Part shown: positions 1 to 10,887 of the stretch, in pieces
Layout: each line of letters starts with the position of its first letter
Numbering within the stretch: position 1 is the stretch's first letter
Assembly: GCA_012862575.1 (NCBI GenBank)
Contig: BLSF01000019.1
Coordinates: forward strand, 496,001 to 560,000
Direction: 5' to 3'
DNA: 64,000 nt
Origin: Parietichytrium sp. I65-24A
Lineage: Eukaryota > Sar > Bigyra > Thraustochytrida > Thraustochytriidae
The notes under the pieces: generated by a model
What the model was told of the DNA's origin: nothing
Databases searched by the model: none
Seen by the model: only the letters and a program-made list of their open reading frames with translations
Translations under genes and position numbers: made by a program

Positions 1-235
1 TAAAGCCTCCAAAGCTGCTCGCCGGGAACTGCTGCTCAGGCTGAGGGGACGTGGAATTGGTCTCCAGCCTTTCTACTTCTTCGACTGGCCGATTGGGGCA
101 CTTACGCAAGAGCTTTTGAAGCACACTGCACCGCACTCCTCCGTCTCCGCTGCTGGAATCGGACTGGCAGTGTCTCGACATCTCCTCAAAATACCTGCAC
201 GCAGGGTCTCGCACATGCTTGAACTCAGACGCCAT
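1..235 (-). CDS. 5' end of an unidentified gene, running off the left edge
   Basis: On the minus strand an ATG at 235 opens a frame that stays open to base 1, giving at least 78 residues. It begins MASEFKHVRDPACRYFEEMS and continues through a cysteine-containing segment into Ser/Pro/Gln-rich sequence. Codon choice (AAG, GAG, CTC, TTC) resembles the confirmed genes, which is the main reason to call it coding. A possible 5' splice site (GTAAGT) lies at 114-109 after CTCTTGC, so the last part could be intron instead. No family is recognised. The rest of the gene lies outside the window. Confidence 0.5.
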   Translation of the reverse strand, partial: MASEFKHVRDPACRYFEEMSRHCQSDSSSGDGGVRCSVLQKLLRKCPNRPVEEVERLETNSTSPQPEQQFPASSFGGF

Positions 236-2699
236 GACCGCGTCGCTTGCAGCAAATCGAATCCCGACTTTTACCCCAACTGCAACCTGCAATATGCAAT
301 ATGCAACCTGCAATATGTAATCTGCAACCTGCAGTCTTCAGCCTCGAAAGTTCCGGAAGTGAGGACTGCTCTTGCAAAGCGAAAGAACCACGTTCTCTCA
401 AAGTGTACTCGCAGTCAGTGGTGATTTGGTAACAGGTTTTGGGACTTGCAGACTGTCCTCGACACGTGTGCAAGGACACTCCCTCTGACAAACAACAAAC
501 AAACACATACTTCATACTCCCTTCCTGCTATTCCCGTCAACGAGCAAGGAATTGATCGCGTACAAAGAGCTATTCTCCGCCGATGTTCTGATTTCCTCCT
601 AGTGCACCGGTATGTACCGGTGGTACCGGTAATTTATTCTTTAGTTACACCGAACGAATACGAACGGAGCTGTAAGTATTGTTCTTCAAGTCAGTGCTGA
701 TGGCTGTAATAAACGTGGAAAGCCGCCGAAGCCGTCTTCCGTAGATTACCGTGGACATGTACAAAATTGGTAGGTTGGTGATGTCTATTGGGTTCTCCAT
801 ACTCGTTCATGGAGAAGCTCTCTTTTGTTCGTTGCAGAACCCACTGAATGTTCGTTTATTCATTGGAATGCTTCCCACCTAGTAGTAGCCTATAGGTTCA
901 GTTAGGCTGCGACGTCTATCATTCTATTCCTCGGACTACTATCATTAGAGATAGCCTATGATTTAGTTGATGAAGTGTGCACATTCAAGTTGTTGTTGTG
1001 CACATCCGGGTGTGTGGCGTTAAACATCATTGTTTCAAAGTTCAGGGTATTTCCATCGCTTCTTGAAACTGCGCAGGCGATACAAAATTCAAAAAGTGAT
1101 AAAGAGAGAATCCATTTTAGTGTCTTGCTGTGTGAATCAATCTCAAAATCACACCGGCCAAGTACGGTCAGCCTCATCCATGCAAGCTCCTCAAGTGTGC
1201 ATTTGCCGACGAGCTGGGACGGAGCCCCTCGTCTGATGGCTGAAACGTTCCGTCGTGTAATCTGACAAGAATAGCGGTGTCGAAATTGCCAATGCCATGC
1301 TTTTATCAACACTGTAAACGAAGAAAACTTTCTTTCTTGGACAGTGTGAATGGGTTCAAATGGATTTGGATTGATTACTCAAGGGAAATTTCCTATGTGG
1401 TTAAGGTTAGCTATGTACCGGCGTAAACAGCGAGATTTGTCTGAATCGTATGTGTGCGTCTACTGTAAACGACTAGTAGCGCACGTGCCAGCAGCCTTAA
1501 GGCCAGGATACTGGAAATAGGGAGGCCGAAGGCTCGTGTGTCGCCACATTACACGACTTGTGAAGTTCGATAGGTTTCGCTACCTAACAAAATGGATTCG
1601 CTATGTGCAACACTGGTTCGGTAACATGGGCTCGGGGCCATGGTCTAAGAGCCAGTTGGGCTTGCCCGTCGTCCCTTAATTAGGCCCAATTATGTGATAC
1701 AATAATAATACACTTGCTCCTACACGAGGCGTCTAAGCTTAAGGCCCCTTAAACGGCAATAGGACTAGCGGTCGCTCCGTCGGACATCGAAAATGATAGG
1801 TAATTCTTAGGCCGCACCAACCTGTAGCTACTAGTAGCTATTTAAGTTGATAGGGGTACAGGCATCCGCTACGCGCTAGTCATAGAAACAATCGTGAGAA
1901 CGTCTGAATTCACTCTTCCGAATCCTCTAGGCATTATTAATCCTAACATTAGAACCACAATGTCCATTCAGAGCTCTACTAGTGGACCCAGTAATTCACG
2001 TAGAAGCACCTCTGGACTTACCGCCGTCCCTAGAGCTGTAACTCGACTAAACCACATGTACGACTCCAACTATACATTCACTAGCAGCATCTACACTTAT
2101 CTGGATAGATTGACTGAGATTTTGAGTTTGCGAAGAAATGTGAAGTAGAATGTGTTGACTGACAAAGGTGAATGAAGAAAGCGAGGAAGCTATTTGGCTA
2201 GTTCACAAGTCCATCAACATCAGAATTCAGAGCTTTGGAAAGAGAAAGTGAATGTGTGCAACTGCGATTTGCTATAATTTCCAGCCCTTTCGTTCTTGAC
2301 GTTGTGAATGTTGTAAAGTGTCTGCTTGGCTGATTCCTAGCCATCGCCAGCAAAAGAAAGAGCGAAACTTGCGAAAGAGAGAGAAGATTGCCGAGTGTAA
2401 GCCCAGCTTCCAAAACCAAAAGTTGCAAGAGTGTGCATCGAGTGAAAGTGGACTGATAGAGAGGGAGCCATCGGCTGAAAGAGCAAGCGCGACCGGAAGC
2501 AGCAGACCCCCAAACAGCTCGCGCCAAAAGAAAAAAGTCACAGGAACAACAAGAGTTTGAGCGCACGCAAGTGTGAGTGAATAAAGTGTAGTGGGGCAGC
2601 TCGAACGCGGTCACAGAACGAGGTTGGACAGGTCGGCAGTCACGTTTGGAAGTTTGCTTGTTGGGACAAAGAAAGGAAGCCACGGTAGTGTTCGGGAGA
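236..2699. other. Gene-free stretch of unusual composition
   Basis: About 2.5 kb has no coding-like frame longer than 118 residues. It is more AT-rich and richer in TAG/CTA words than the genic DNA around it, particularly at 600-2000. At 608-633 there are overlapping ACCGGT palindromes. A frame at 1894-2148 (84 residues, Ser/Thr/Asn-rich) lacks recognisable motifs. The last few hundred bases, rich in GAAAG and AAGAG, look like promoter and 5' UTR of the RING gene. Old mobile-element debris is possible, but I see no terminal repeats or enzyme motifs. Confidence 0.5.
281..334. repeat. Degenerate tandem repeat (TGCAACCTGCAATA)
   Basis: Units built from TGCAACC, TGCAATA and TGCAGT words follow each other over about 54 bases just upstream of the left-edge minus-strand gene. 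They lie outside any supported coding frame. Confidence 0.8.
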
Positions 2700-4544
2700 A
2701 TGCAGAGCGGGGAGGGTAACTTTGCCGAAATGGAGGGTCTTAGCGCGCGACTTTCCTCGCAAAGGCCGCCAATCATGGCAAACACTAGCAGGAGGAGGAG
2801 CGCCATGCAGGACGCCCCGTGCGTGGACACCTACGGGTCGTCTGCGGCGTACTTTATGTCCACCGGTCTTGGGCAAGAACAGGGCCACATGCAGCATCCA
2901 TTAGCTGCAAACCCAGAGCAGCGATCTCTTTCTTACGCATCTTACATGACGGTTCTCTCTCCAAAGATGAACCCTTTTGAGTCCATCTGCGCGACGCTAG
3001 ACGGCGGGAGACGCCGAAACTCTTGGTCCGCAACCATCTATGGCGCAGGAAAGACGACTTTCATATCAGTGAGGGATACACTCTTCACCAACTCTGAGGC
3101 CAACGAAGCTTCCGAGGCTCAGGAGGCCCTGCTCGGCCGTCACTCATCCTTCTCTGGAGAGAGCAGCACCAATTCCGATGAATTTTCGAGCACATATGAC
3201 AGCGATAGTAGCAACGAGTTCCTCTCCTCTGACGACGGATCCGCGTGCGAAGAGAGCGCAGTGTGCTTCGACTTTACCGCTGCAAAGACGCTTGCTGCTC
3301 CTGGATACCTTCACGAAGACAAGAGTGAGAGTGTGGTGCATGCCTCGCAAGCAGAATCGGGAATCGTCTGCAAGAAGGCAGATAGCGCCGAGGAGGAAAG
3401 TGATGATGAGTCTAATTGGGATGAAAACTGCCTCATCTGCATGGGGTCCTTTGACGCGAATCGCCCGGAAGAGAAAATTGTCATGCCTTGCCTCCAAAAG
3501 TGTAACCCAGCGCCTGTGCACGCCAAGTGCATCTACGAATGGAGAGAAAGGTGTGATACATCCAAAGAGAAGAGCGCGACTTGCCCACTCTGCCGCGGAC
3601 AGCTGAGCGAGTTTAAGTACACTCCTCCTGACAGACTCCAGATCCACACGTTTACCATGTTCTCAGCCCGCAAGCAGTTTGTCATGCATCCAGTTCCGAA
3701 GGAAGCTGGCACGATTCGCTGCTACTTGCGCGTCACCCCTTCGTCTTGGCTCGGGAGCTCGACTTACGAGATGTACATTCAAGCGCCATGCGCTCTGCCA
3801 TATCCGCTAGGGGTTTTGCCAAGTGCAGAAGGTCCACGTGAAGGAGATCAGCTCCTCATGTGTGCAAGGAAGCGATCAGGGCTGCTTAGTAGCAAATTAG
3901 ACATATCCCTGGATCGCAACGGAGATGATTTTGAGCCAAAGTCGCCAAACTACGTCGGGCACGTACAAAGCAATTTCTCTGGTCTGGAGCACACGGTGGC
4001 TCAATCGTCGCCGGAGCTCGGGACTATCGAGCTTGGCGCGGTTCTGTACAACCAAAACCGTTTTGGACTGGCGGTTGGACCTCGAAAAATGAAGGTTGCG
4101 TTGCCCAACGTGGAAGAGCTGGAGGTCCCAAGCGACTCGCCCCCGAACGCGCCATCGCACCGGACAAAACCGAACCGCCCAAGTCGAAAAAGCGAAATGC
4201 TCTCAAGCGTTGTGAGAGAAGCCCCGCATTCAGACGAGATCCCGCCCATTGGGCCAAGCACCAGAGTACTCCATGGCTACAACAGGGAACCCGTCTACTT
4301 AGATGCGCTTCATCAGTACTCGCTAGACTTTCAGGGTCGCGTCACACTGCCTTCCAACAAGAACTTTCAGCTTCTTGTGGGGTCTGGCGCAGGGGCAGAA
4401 ATGATCATGCAATTTGGAAAGGTAGTTGCCCACGAGACGCACGACATTGCTGTGTACACGCTAGATATCGCCTTTCCCTTGTCCCCGTTGCAGGCATTCG
4501 GCATCGCTCTAAGTTCCTGCGACAAGAAACTTGGATGCGCTTAG
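2700..4544 (+). CDS. RING-variant (RING-CH-like) zinc-finger protein, probable E3 ubiquitin ligase
   Basis: This is a 614-residue protein from the first in-frame ATG. The N-terminal third is Ser/Glu-rich and probably disordered. Around residues 244-300 the cysteines and histidine run CLIC, MPC, KC, VHAKC and CPLC. That C4HC3 order matches the RING-CH/MARCH type rather than classical RING-HC. The family usually binds E2 enzymes and transfers ubiquitin. MARCH proteins are membrane-anchored, but I see no membrane helix here, so this would be a soluble relative. The C-terminal 300 residues are not recognised. Another ATG at residue 11 is an alternative start. Confidence 0.75.
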   Translation: MQSGEGNFAEMEGLSARLSSQRPPIMANTSRRRSAMQDAPCVDTYGSSAAYFMSTGLGQEQGHMQHPLAANPEQRSLSYASYMTVLSPKMNPFESICATLDGGRRRNSWSATIYGAGKTTFISVRDTLFTNSEANEASEAQEALLGRHSSFSGESSTNSDEFSSTYDSDSSNEFLSSDDGSACEESAVCFDFTAAKTLAAPGYLHEDKSESVVHASQAESGIVCKKADSAEEESDDESNWDENCLICMGSFDANRPEEKIVMPCLQKCNPAPVHAKCIYEWRERCDTSKEKSATCPLCRGQLSEFKYTPPDRLQIHTFTMFSARKQFVMHPVPKEAGTIRCYLRVTPSSWLGSSTYEMYIQAPCALPYPLGVLPSAEGPREGDQLLMCARKRSGLLSSKLDISLDRNGDDFEPKSPNYVGHVQSNFSGLEHTVAQSSPELGTIELGAVLYNQNRFGLAVGPRKMKVALPNVEELEVPSDSPPNAPSHRTKPNRPSRKSEMLSSVVREAPHSDEIPPIGPSTRVLHGYNREPVYLDALHQYSLDFQGRVTLPSNKNFQLLVGSGAGAEMIMQFGKVVAHETHDIAVYTLDIAFPLSPLQAFGIALSSCDKKLGCA

Positions 4545-6026
4545 AAATATAGTTAGACTGTGGTTGAGACCTCGAATGAAGCTGCGCGGCCATGACGTGG
4601 GGCCGCATCCGCATCATTTCCATCGCAGACGGACTCTCGCCGCCAGTCCCTTTGTAAAAATAAATGTACACATTGTAGTAAACACTAAAACTTTTATGAC
4701 CTCGTTCGTTCATCTTCGCAAACTATGGTTTGCCACTACAAGTACTAGAGTTTAGCACTCACAGTCAGTACACACTTGCCTGGTCCAATTTCCGCTCACT
4801 CGGAGACCCTTTCCAAATTCCACTTTCCAATTCTTGGGACGATGAAATCTTCTCTCTTTTCCAAGCTCCAATCCTCAAGATTCAGATCAAGGGATGTCAA
4901 AGTCATAGTTTGAAAAAAAAAAAAAAAGGAGAATGGCAGCGCTTTTCCTTCGCCATGGCATATCCACGTATCCTAACGACGTCTCAGTTAAGGAAGTATG
5001 TCCTACTCTAGCACGGCAGCCAACGAACGAGCGGACTGCGCGCCAAAGTGGCGCCACCTTCGCGTTTCGCATCAATACGCATTCCAACCTTTCTTACTTT
5101 CTTCTTTCATTGTTCTTTTACTTGCTTCCTCAAACCGTTCCAAATCGCATCCCTCCAAGCCACACCGAGTAGCCTTGCACAACCGAGGTCAGCTAACCTA
5201 CTGCACGGGAAAACCACCAGCGCTACGTTGACAGTCATACTATCGAAACACACAAAACAAAGTCAAATTCAAAGACAAAGACAAAGTCAAAGCCAAAGCC
5301 GACCAAAGACAAACGCACTGAGCAGCACTGCTTGACTTCCTGTCCAAACGCTGCTCTTGACAATGACGCTCTTGACAATGATCCTCAACGAAATCACCAA
5401 CATCAACATCCAACAACATCACCATCAAGAAAGTGCACCATCAATCGCCAAAAGAGCACAGGTTTCCAAAGGCAGCAAGGTCGTCCTTACCTTCACTGCA
5501 ACTTGCAACTCGCGAGGTACTAGCTATCCAGACAGCACCATCACTACGAGTCAGTCCAAAGGTGACTCGGATCAAAATAGAGCGGTCCTATTCACAGTCA
5601 GCGCCAACTACTAGCACTGCTCCGGAGTCGTAGTCCCAAGGTGTGCACAGCCAAGCGCACACCTCCGCTGAGACTCTTAGTGAGTCATCAGGGTAAATGG
5701 TAGCAGTGCGCTACAGGCGGTGATCTGGGCAGTGATCCAGAGAGTGGAGTGACACGACGGGTGGGATCTTATGGTAATAGGTGGCGAGACGATAAGGCGG
5801 AGTTTCGATTGACAGATATTATTGACAGTATTGAGATTGACAGTATTGACAGTATTGATGAAGCAAGTTATGTGATTTTGCGTTGGGCGAAGGTAAAAGT
5901 GGTTTGTAAGTGGTGACTGGGACCGAAGCAAGGAAGGGTGCGCGCGGACGGGACTCGCGTGCGTGCATTTGGGAAGTGCAGATAGGTGAGGCTGGGCTGG
6001 GCTGGCAGCCTATAGTTGTTGGGAAG
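4545..6026. other. Intergenic region with low-complexity tracts
   Basis: This holds the RING gene 3' UTR (AAATAAAT near 4658), an A14-15 run around 4911, a degenerate CAAAGA/CAAAGT tract at 5260-5310 and CAACATCAA-type repeats near 5400. Short frames occur but overlap each other and lack motifs. The last 200 bases are probably the 5' UTR of the next gene. Confidence 0.6.
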
Positions 6027-7739
6027 ATGGTGGGTCGAGCGTCGTTCGTGCTGCCGCGAAAGATGACGATGGATTCTATGTCTGACGGTGGGGACCTGAG
6101 ATTTGGCAGACTGTTCACGCTCGCCTCGGCAGCGGCTGCCGTTCTGTTTCTGGGTAGCTGCAATAAACTCGCCGGCGAGATGGGCACATTCGCGGCGCTG
6201 GCAGAAATCTCTTCTGACGCCGGGCTTTCTGTCTTTGCAACGCTGCAGTTTTCAATATATCTGATGATTGCTGGCGGCTCTTTGCTCTTGCTTGCGTCGA
6301 TGGTCGGTTTTGCGGGGACCCATCTCAACAAGACAGGCATGGTGTACTGCTACGGATTCCTTGCAATGGTTGGAGTGGGCCTCCTCGCCGCGGGCAGTAT
6401 TAACACCGGAATGATTGCTGCAGACATGGCCGTCGTCTTGTGCGAAGACGAAGACTGCAACCCAAGAGATGCTGGTTTCACGGATCGTCAACTGGAGATC
6501 GTTGCGATCGAGATGGGCATCTTTGACGAGTGCTGTATCACTCGCCATCAAGAATGGAGCGACCAAGCCCAAGCTATTATCACCCAGCTGTTCAACGATG
6601 GCCAGCTGAGCTCTGGAGCGGACATCAACTTGGTTCCAAAAAGAGTGCAAAACGAGTCATTCGGAAGATGCTATCCAAGTGGGGATATATACGAGCAGCA
6701 GTGCTCAAGTAGCGCGCGGATTCCGACGATTATTTCCGATGTTCTACCACAGCTCGCGCCATTTTTGTGCACCTGTGCTCCAGACAATCAACAATACACT
6801 AGGGTGCGGGAATCCTTGGCTGCATCAAAGAGTGATCCGTCCAGAGGCTGCTCGGCGCTGGAGTCCACAATTGTGAAGGCTGACAGTAGCTTGCTCATCC
6901 CCAACGTCAACACCGGGCTGCTTGCCATTCTGGCGAGCTCTTATACTACGTTTTTCGAAGCCAATCCAAATTACAGAGTGGAGGCTGACTTGCCTCTCGT
7001 TGGGTCGCCTGCGCCGCCGTTTACGACGAAAGACTATCCGACAGGAGGGTTCGGGTGCGGACTCGGACTTACCAAAGGCTTCTTCTGGTACCTGCTTATC
7101 TATATGGACCAAAAGCTCTACGTGATCGTTCTCACTGCGATAATTGCGAGCGTGTCGTGCTTTATCACTGCGGTCCTAACGCTGATTCTCGTGAGCATGG
7201 TGAAGAGACAAAGCATTGATCTCTTGGATTACTCTGATGAAAACTATCAAGTTGGTTACGTTGCTCGAAACACCGACCCTGCTCCAATCACAAGGCTTCC
7301 TCACAGTCGATCAAGCACCTCCTCTGAGGAGAGCGGAGCCTCACCGGTGACTCCGCCGCGCGTTGCATCCGCTGAAAAGGAAAGTCACATCGTATTGGTA
7401 TCTTCCAAAAAGCGAAACTCTATCAGGAGGCAGCTGACGGCGTTTTACAAGGAGCATGAGCCGTCTAAATTGATGGAGGACGGCTACGCTCAAGACGACA
7501 TTGTAAATTATGCTTTGACTCGAGGACTGGATGCGCTGAATGGCAAATTAATGCAAAAGTACAATGCGGACCTAAATTCTTTGGAGGTTGAAGACGACTC
7601 ATCGAGCGGTGACGACGGAAGTGAGGTTGCTGTAGAAGTCCCTCAGGACAACTCCGAGCCAGCCGCGCAGAGAAAGGCGAAGGGCTCATCCGCTTGGGGC
7701 AGGCGTCTCGTCCAGAACGAAGTGGACGACATCATCTAG
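6027..7739 (+). CDS. Tetraspanin-like four-helix membrane protein
   Basis: This is a 570-residue protein from the first in-frame ATG. An alternative ATG lies 12 codons later. Three hydrophobic helices sit at about residues 28-48, 72-95 and 105-130. A long extracellular-type loop of about 200 residues follows, with many cysteines (including CEDEDC and DECC), and then a fourth helix around residue 360-390. The three-helices, large Cys-rich loop, one-helix plan is that of tetraspanins, but the canonical CCG motif is not seen and the loop is longer than usual. The C-terminal tail of about 180 residues is Ser/acidic and cytosolic by this topology. It could be another four-TM family. Confidence 0.55.
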   Translation: MVGRASFVLPRKMTMDSMSDGGDLRFGRLFTLASAAAAVLFLGSCNKLAGEMGTFAALAEISSDAGLSVFATLQFSIYLMIAGGSLLLLASMVGFAGTHLNKTGMVYCYGFLAMVGVGLLAAGSINTGMIAADMAVVLCEDEDCNPRDAGFTDRQLEIVAIEMGIFDECCITRHQEWSDQAQAIITQLFNDGQLSSGADINLVPKRVQNESFGRCYPSGDIYEQQCSSSARIPTIISDVLPQLAPFLCTCAPDNQQYTRVRESLAASKSDPSRGCSALESTIVKADSSLLIPNVNTGLLAILASSYTTFFEANPNYRVEADLPLVGSPAPPFTTKDYPTGGFGCGLGLTKGFFWYLLIYMDQKLYVIVLTAIIASVSCFITAVLTLILVSMVKRQSIDLLDYSDENYQVGYVARNTDPAPITRLPHSRSSTSSEESGASPVTPPRVASAEKESHIVLVSSKKRNSIRRQLTAFYKEHEPSKLMEDGYAQDDIVNYALTRGLDALNGKLMQKYNADLNSLEVEDDSSSGDDGSEVAVEVPQDNSEPAAQRKAKGSSAWGRRLVQNEVDDII

Positions 7740-8133
7740 ACTGTTCTTATCCAAACATACCTGTGTTTTTTTCCATATCACTCAATTTTTCATCAAAACA
7801 CAACACTATCGTCCGGCACTCTCCCTTCTTGCCACCCAATCTTTCCATTCGAGGCCCACCGCCTTCGAGTCCCGCGCGTAACCAACCCACTCGCGCAGTC
7901 CATGATGTACATTGCTGAAGGCTAATTCTGGATCTGAGGGATTACCTAGCGACACTTTACTCAACGAGCGTAGCAGCTAACTCTCCATCGTCTCGCACTC
8001 GTCAGAAAGTCGCAAGGTCGCAAGGTCGCAAGGTGGCGAGCAGGTTGCAAAGTTGTAAGAGGGAAAGGTGTTCATTTTACGTGTTTGCCGTGGTCTCAAT
8101 AGCACGAACGCTCTTTACGCCAGCACGACAGTG
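7740..8133. other. Intergenic region with GTCGCAAG tandem repeat
   Basis: This holds the 3' flank of the tetraspanin-like gene and the promoter/5' UTR of the ABC ATPase. Near 8008-8032 the unit GTCGCAAG is repeated about three times. No coding frame is supported. Confidence 0.6.
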
Positions 8134-10251
8134 ATGTACCGCGGGCGTGGAGGCGGCGGCGGCGGCGGTGGTGGTGGTCGCGGCGCTTATTACAAAGCCA
8201 AGTATGTAAGTTCGGTCTCGACTCGAAAGCTGCGAGCGAGCGCAGGCTGAGGGCTGATGCTTTAGGGTGGAAGGGCGGGGAGGGCTTGCTTGTTTGTTTG
8301 AGATTGTGCTGATGGAAGAGTCTTTGATGCTGGCCAGGGCGGTGGAGGCAGAGGCCGTGGTGGACATGGCGGACATGGTGGACGAGGCGGAGGTGGCGGA
8401 GGCGGCAACTTTCGAGGCGGTGGACCTCATGCGGCTTCGAGCACGGTGAGGTCTTCGAATGAGCTGTACAGCACATTGGAACGCATCGATGGGAGCCAGT
8501 TTGGAGCTTACAAGGAGCTGTACGGGAAATGGCAGCTCAGTTGCAACCAAGGGGAGTTTCTCCTGGTGTTTGACCACATCCAGGCGGACCCGTTTGCAGC
8601 GCCGACTCGCGCACACATTGAAATCAAGGAAGCTAGGTTCCCGGAGTGGACAAGGAACAACGAAATCCGCAAAATTGCTTTTGCCGATTACCTGTCGCGA
8701 TCGTTCGCTTCCGTGGCGAGCAAGCATGGTGTCGACCAGAGAACGCAAAGTGCCCATTGGGGCGGCGCAAAAGGCGGAGAGCTGAGTATTGATGCCCCTG
8801 GACAGCAGGTATTGGCCAGGACTTCCGTCGTTGCGGACTCGAAGGGGGCTTTCGAGGTTCGTTTCAATGTTGGGCTTCCAGCGCAAGGCCGAACCGTCCT
8901 GGGCGAGTGGGCATACGACATTTTGATGAAGCATCTCCCCAAGGTCGCCGAAGAGGCTTTGTACCCTGCATCGCTAAATATGGTGCACCTCGAGTCCCAT
9001 ATCAACTCGGTGGAGGATCAAGAGACGCTTCGAGATTTGGTGAAGGAAAAGGACTTGGTCGCGTTTGTGGCCAATGGGGCAGTACTCCCTCGTGCGAGCG
9101 GGGCGAGCGATTTACCCATGAACAAGGCTAATGCAATCCTTTTCCAGTCGCCGCCTTCCTTAGAGGTCGAGTTCACCTTGCCGCACAGCGGAAAGATCTC
9201 CGGCATGGGCTTAAAGAAAGGAGTGACGACTATTGTGGGTGGCGGGTTTCATGGCAAATCCACCGTATTAGAAGCTCTCGAGCGGGGAGTGTACAACCAC
9301 GTTCCTGGGGATGGGCGCGAATTTGTCATTGCTTCGAGGCAAGCGGTGAAGATTCGCGCAGAGGACGGCCGCGCGGTCAGTAACGTCAACATTTCTCCCT
9401 TTATCAACAACCTGCCTTTCGGGAGAAACACGTCGGACTTCTCCACCCCAGACGCGAGTGGTTCTACCTCGCAGGCCGCAAATATCATCGAGGCTGTGGA
9501 AGCCGGCGCAGATACACTCCTTGTTGACGAGGACACTTGCGCGACAAACTTTATGATCCGTGACGAGCGCATGATGCAGCTTGTCTCGAATGATAAGGAG
9601 CCCATCACCCCTTTCATCTCCAAGGTGAGAGCGTTGTTCGATCAACACGGAATCTCTACAATTCTAGTCGTGGGCGGATGTGGCGACTATTTCGAAGTCA
9701 GTGACTGCGTCGTCATGATGGATTGTTACAAGCCACATGATGTGACGGCCAAGGCGCAAGAGATTGCCAATGCCAACCAGGCCACGCCATCGTCAAGGCA
9801 AAGCGAGTTTGGGTCACTCTCCGTGAGGTGTCCGGAGCTGAAGGGATTTTTGACAACAGGAGATAGCGACAAGGTTGTCGCTCGCCGTCTCGAGACTATT
9901 CAGTACGGCGGTATTGACCTTGACCTTACATCTGTCGAGCAGCTCGTGGAGGTCAGCCAAGTTCGCGCCATTGCAGATATCATGCAATGGTGCGTTCGAA
10001 ACAAGGTCTTTAACGGAACGCACGGTCTCTCGCAGGTACTCGACCTTGTGGAGGATGAGGTTGCAAGGTGTGGTTTGGACTCCGTTTCGTCAATGTCAGC
10101 TTCAGGAAACTTGGCCAAGCCGAGGCGTTTCGAACTTGCATCTGCCATCAATCGGCTTCGTTCAGCGTCGTTTGCTCTCAAGGCTGCAGGATCTGCCCCT
10201 TCAAAGCTCAGCTCCGGACCGCCTCAGCCCAGCGGTGGAGACGCTTTCTGA
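8134..10251 (+). CDS. RGG-box ABC-class ATPase (MRB1590-like), 2 exons
   Basis: Exon 1 is 8134-8205, the intron 8206-8337 (132 nt, GTAAGT to CCAG, phase 0) and exon 2 8338-10251, giving 661 residues. Splicing joins two glycine/arginine-rich stretches into one N-terminal RGG region of about 60 residues, typical of RNA binding. The body belongs to the 'predicted ATPase of the ABC class' family. It has a P-loop variant GGGFHGKST, a Walker B-like TLLVDEDTCA and a conserved FINNLPFGR segment. The trypanosome member, MRB1590, acts in mitochondrial RNA processing. An RNA-linked role here is inference from the RGG region and that relative. An unspliced start would have to use a GTG at 8446 and would lose the RGG region. 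Confidence 0.85.
8206..8337 (+). other. Spliceosomal intron of the RGG-ABC ATPase gene
   Basis: The intron begins GTAAGT and ends CCAG, with a branch-like CTGAT about 25 bases before the 3' end. In-frame stops inside it (for example TGA near 8299) show it must be removed for the two glycine-rich exons to join. It is phase 0 and 132 nt long. Confidence 0.8.
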
Positions 10252-10887
10252 AAACGTTAACTCACAAACACAAGTACCTTTCTCTTCAAGCCAATTTTAA
10301 ACTTTTCCGGCACACCCGCAGCTGCATCCATTCACAAAGTCGAGCTCCTCCTAACCTAATCAAAATAAAGCCCATTGCGCAAACGCAAATTCGACCCCGA
10401 GGCTCGAATGTATGAGCAACTCGTACATTTCAAAACCACTGGCAATCGAAGGCAAGATAACTCAATCAACACACACCTCTTCCACCATTGCGCCTTCTGC
10501 ATCGCAGAGCACTCCACTCCACCTACCCCAAACTAGAGTCTTCACTCTCAGCCCTCCACGATACATCACGATACCAGTACCTTATGGTAGCTGACAGTCT
10601 CGCATCGCAGCGCAAAACTGAAAATCCCTGGGACACAACGCATAGCAACGCAAGTCAACATAACGCAACATAACGCAACTCGACCTTAACTTTAAGTGAC
10701 TTGAGTGCCAACTTTCGTCGTCAGACGCTCGTGCTATTGCGGAGCTGCGGCGTGGAGGGGTCGATCTATTTCTCTTGCTTGGAAGCAAGGACAAAGACGA
10801 GCAGAAAACAGAGAACAGAGAACAGAGAACAGAGAACAGAGAACAGAGCAGCACTTGGGAGGTTGAGGTTTGCTCTTGTGGAAGAGC
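10252..10887. other. Intergenic region
   Basis: Between two plus-strand genes. An AATAAAG at 10364 may serve as a polyadenylation signal for the ATPase. The right part holds a 7-base tandem repeat (10808-10848). No coding frame is supported. Confidence 0.6.
10808..10848 (+). repeat. Tandem ACAGAGA 7-mer, about six copies
   Basis: ACAGAGA is repeated almost perfectly in the predicted 5' UTR of the following gene, ending about 40 bases before its ATG. Confidence 0.9.

Noticed and set aside
1340-1370. Possible tRNA B box (GGTTCAAAT)
   Set aside because: No matching A box or cloverleaf could be drawn around it.
8077-8934. 285-codon minus-strand frame
   Set aside because: It is antisense to the RGG-ABC ATPase; its His/Ala-rich part mirrors the glycine-rich coding repeats.
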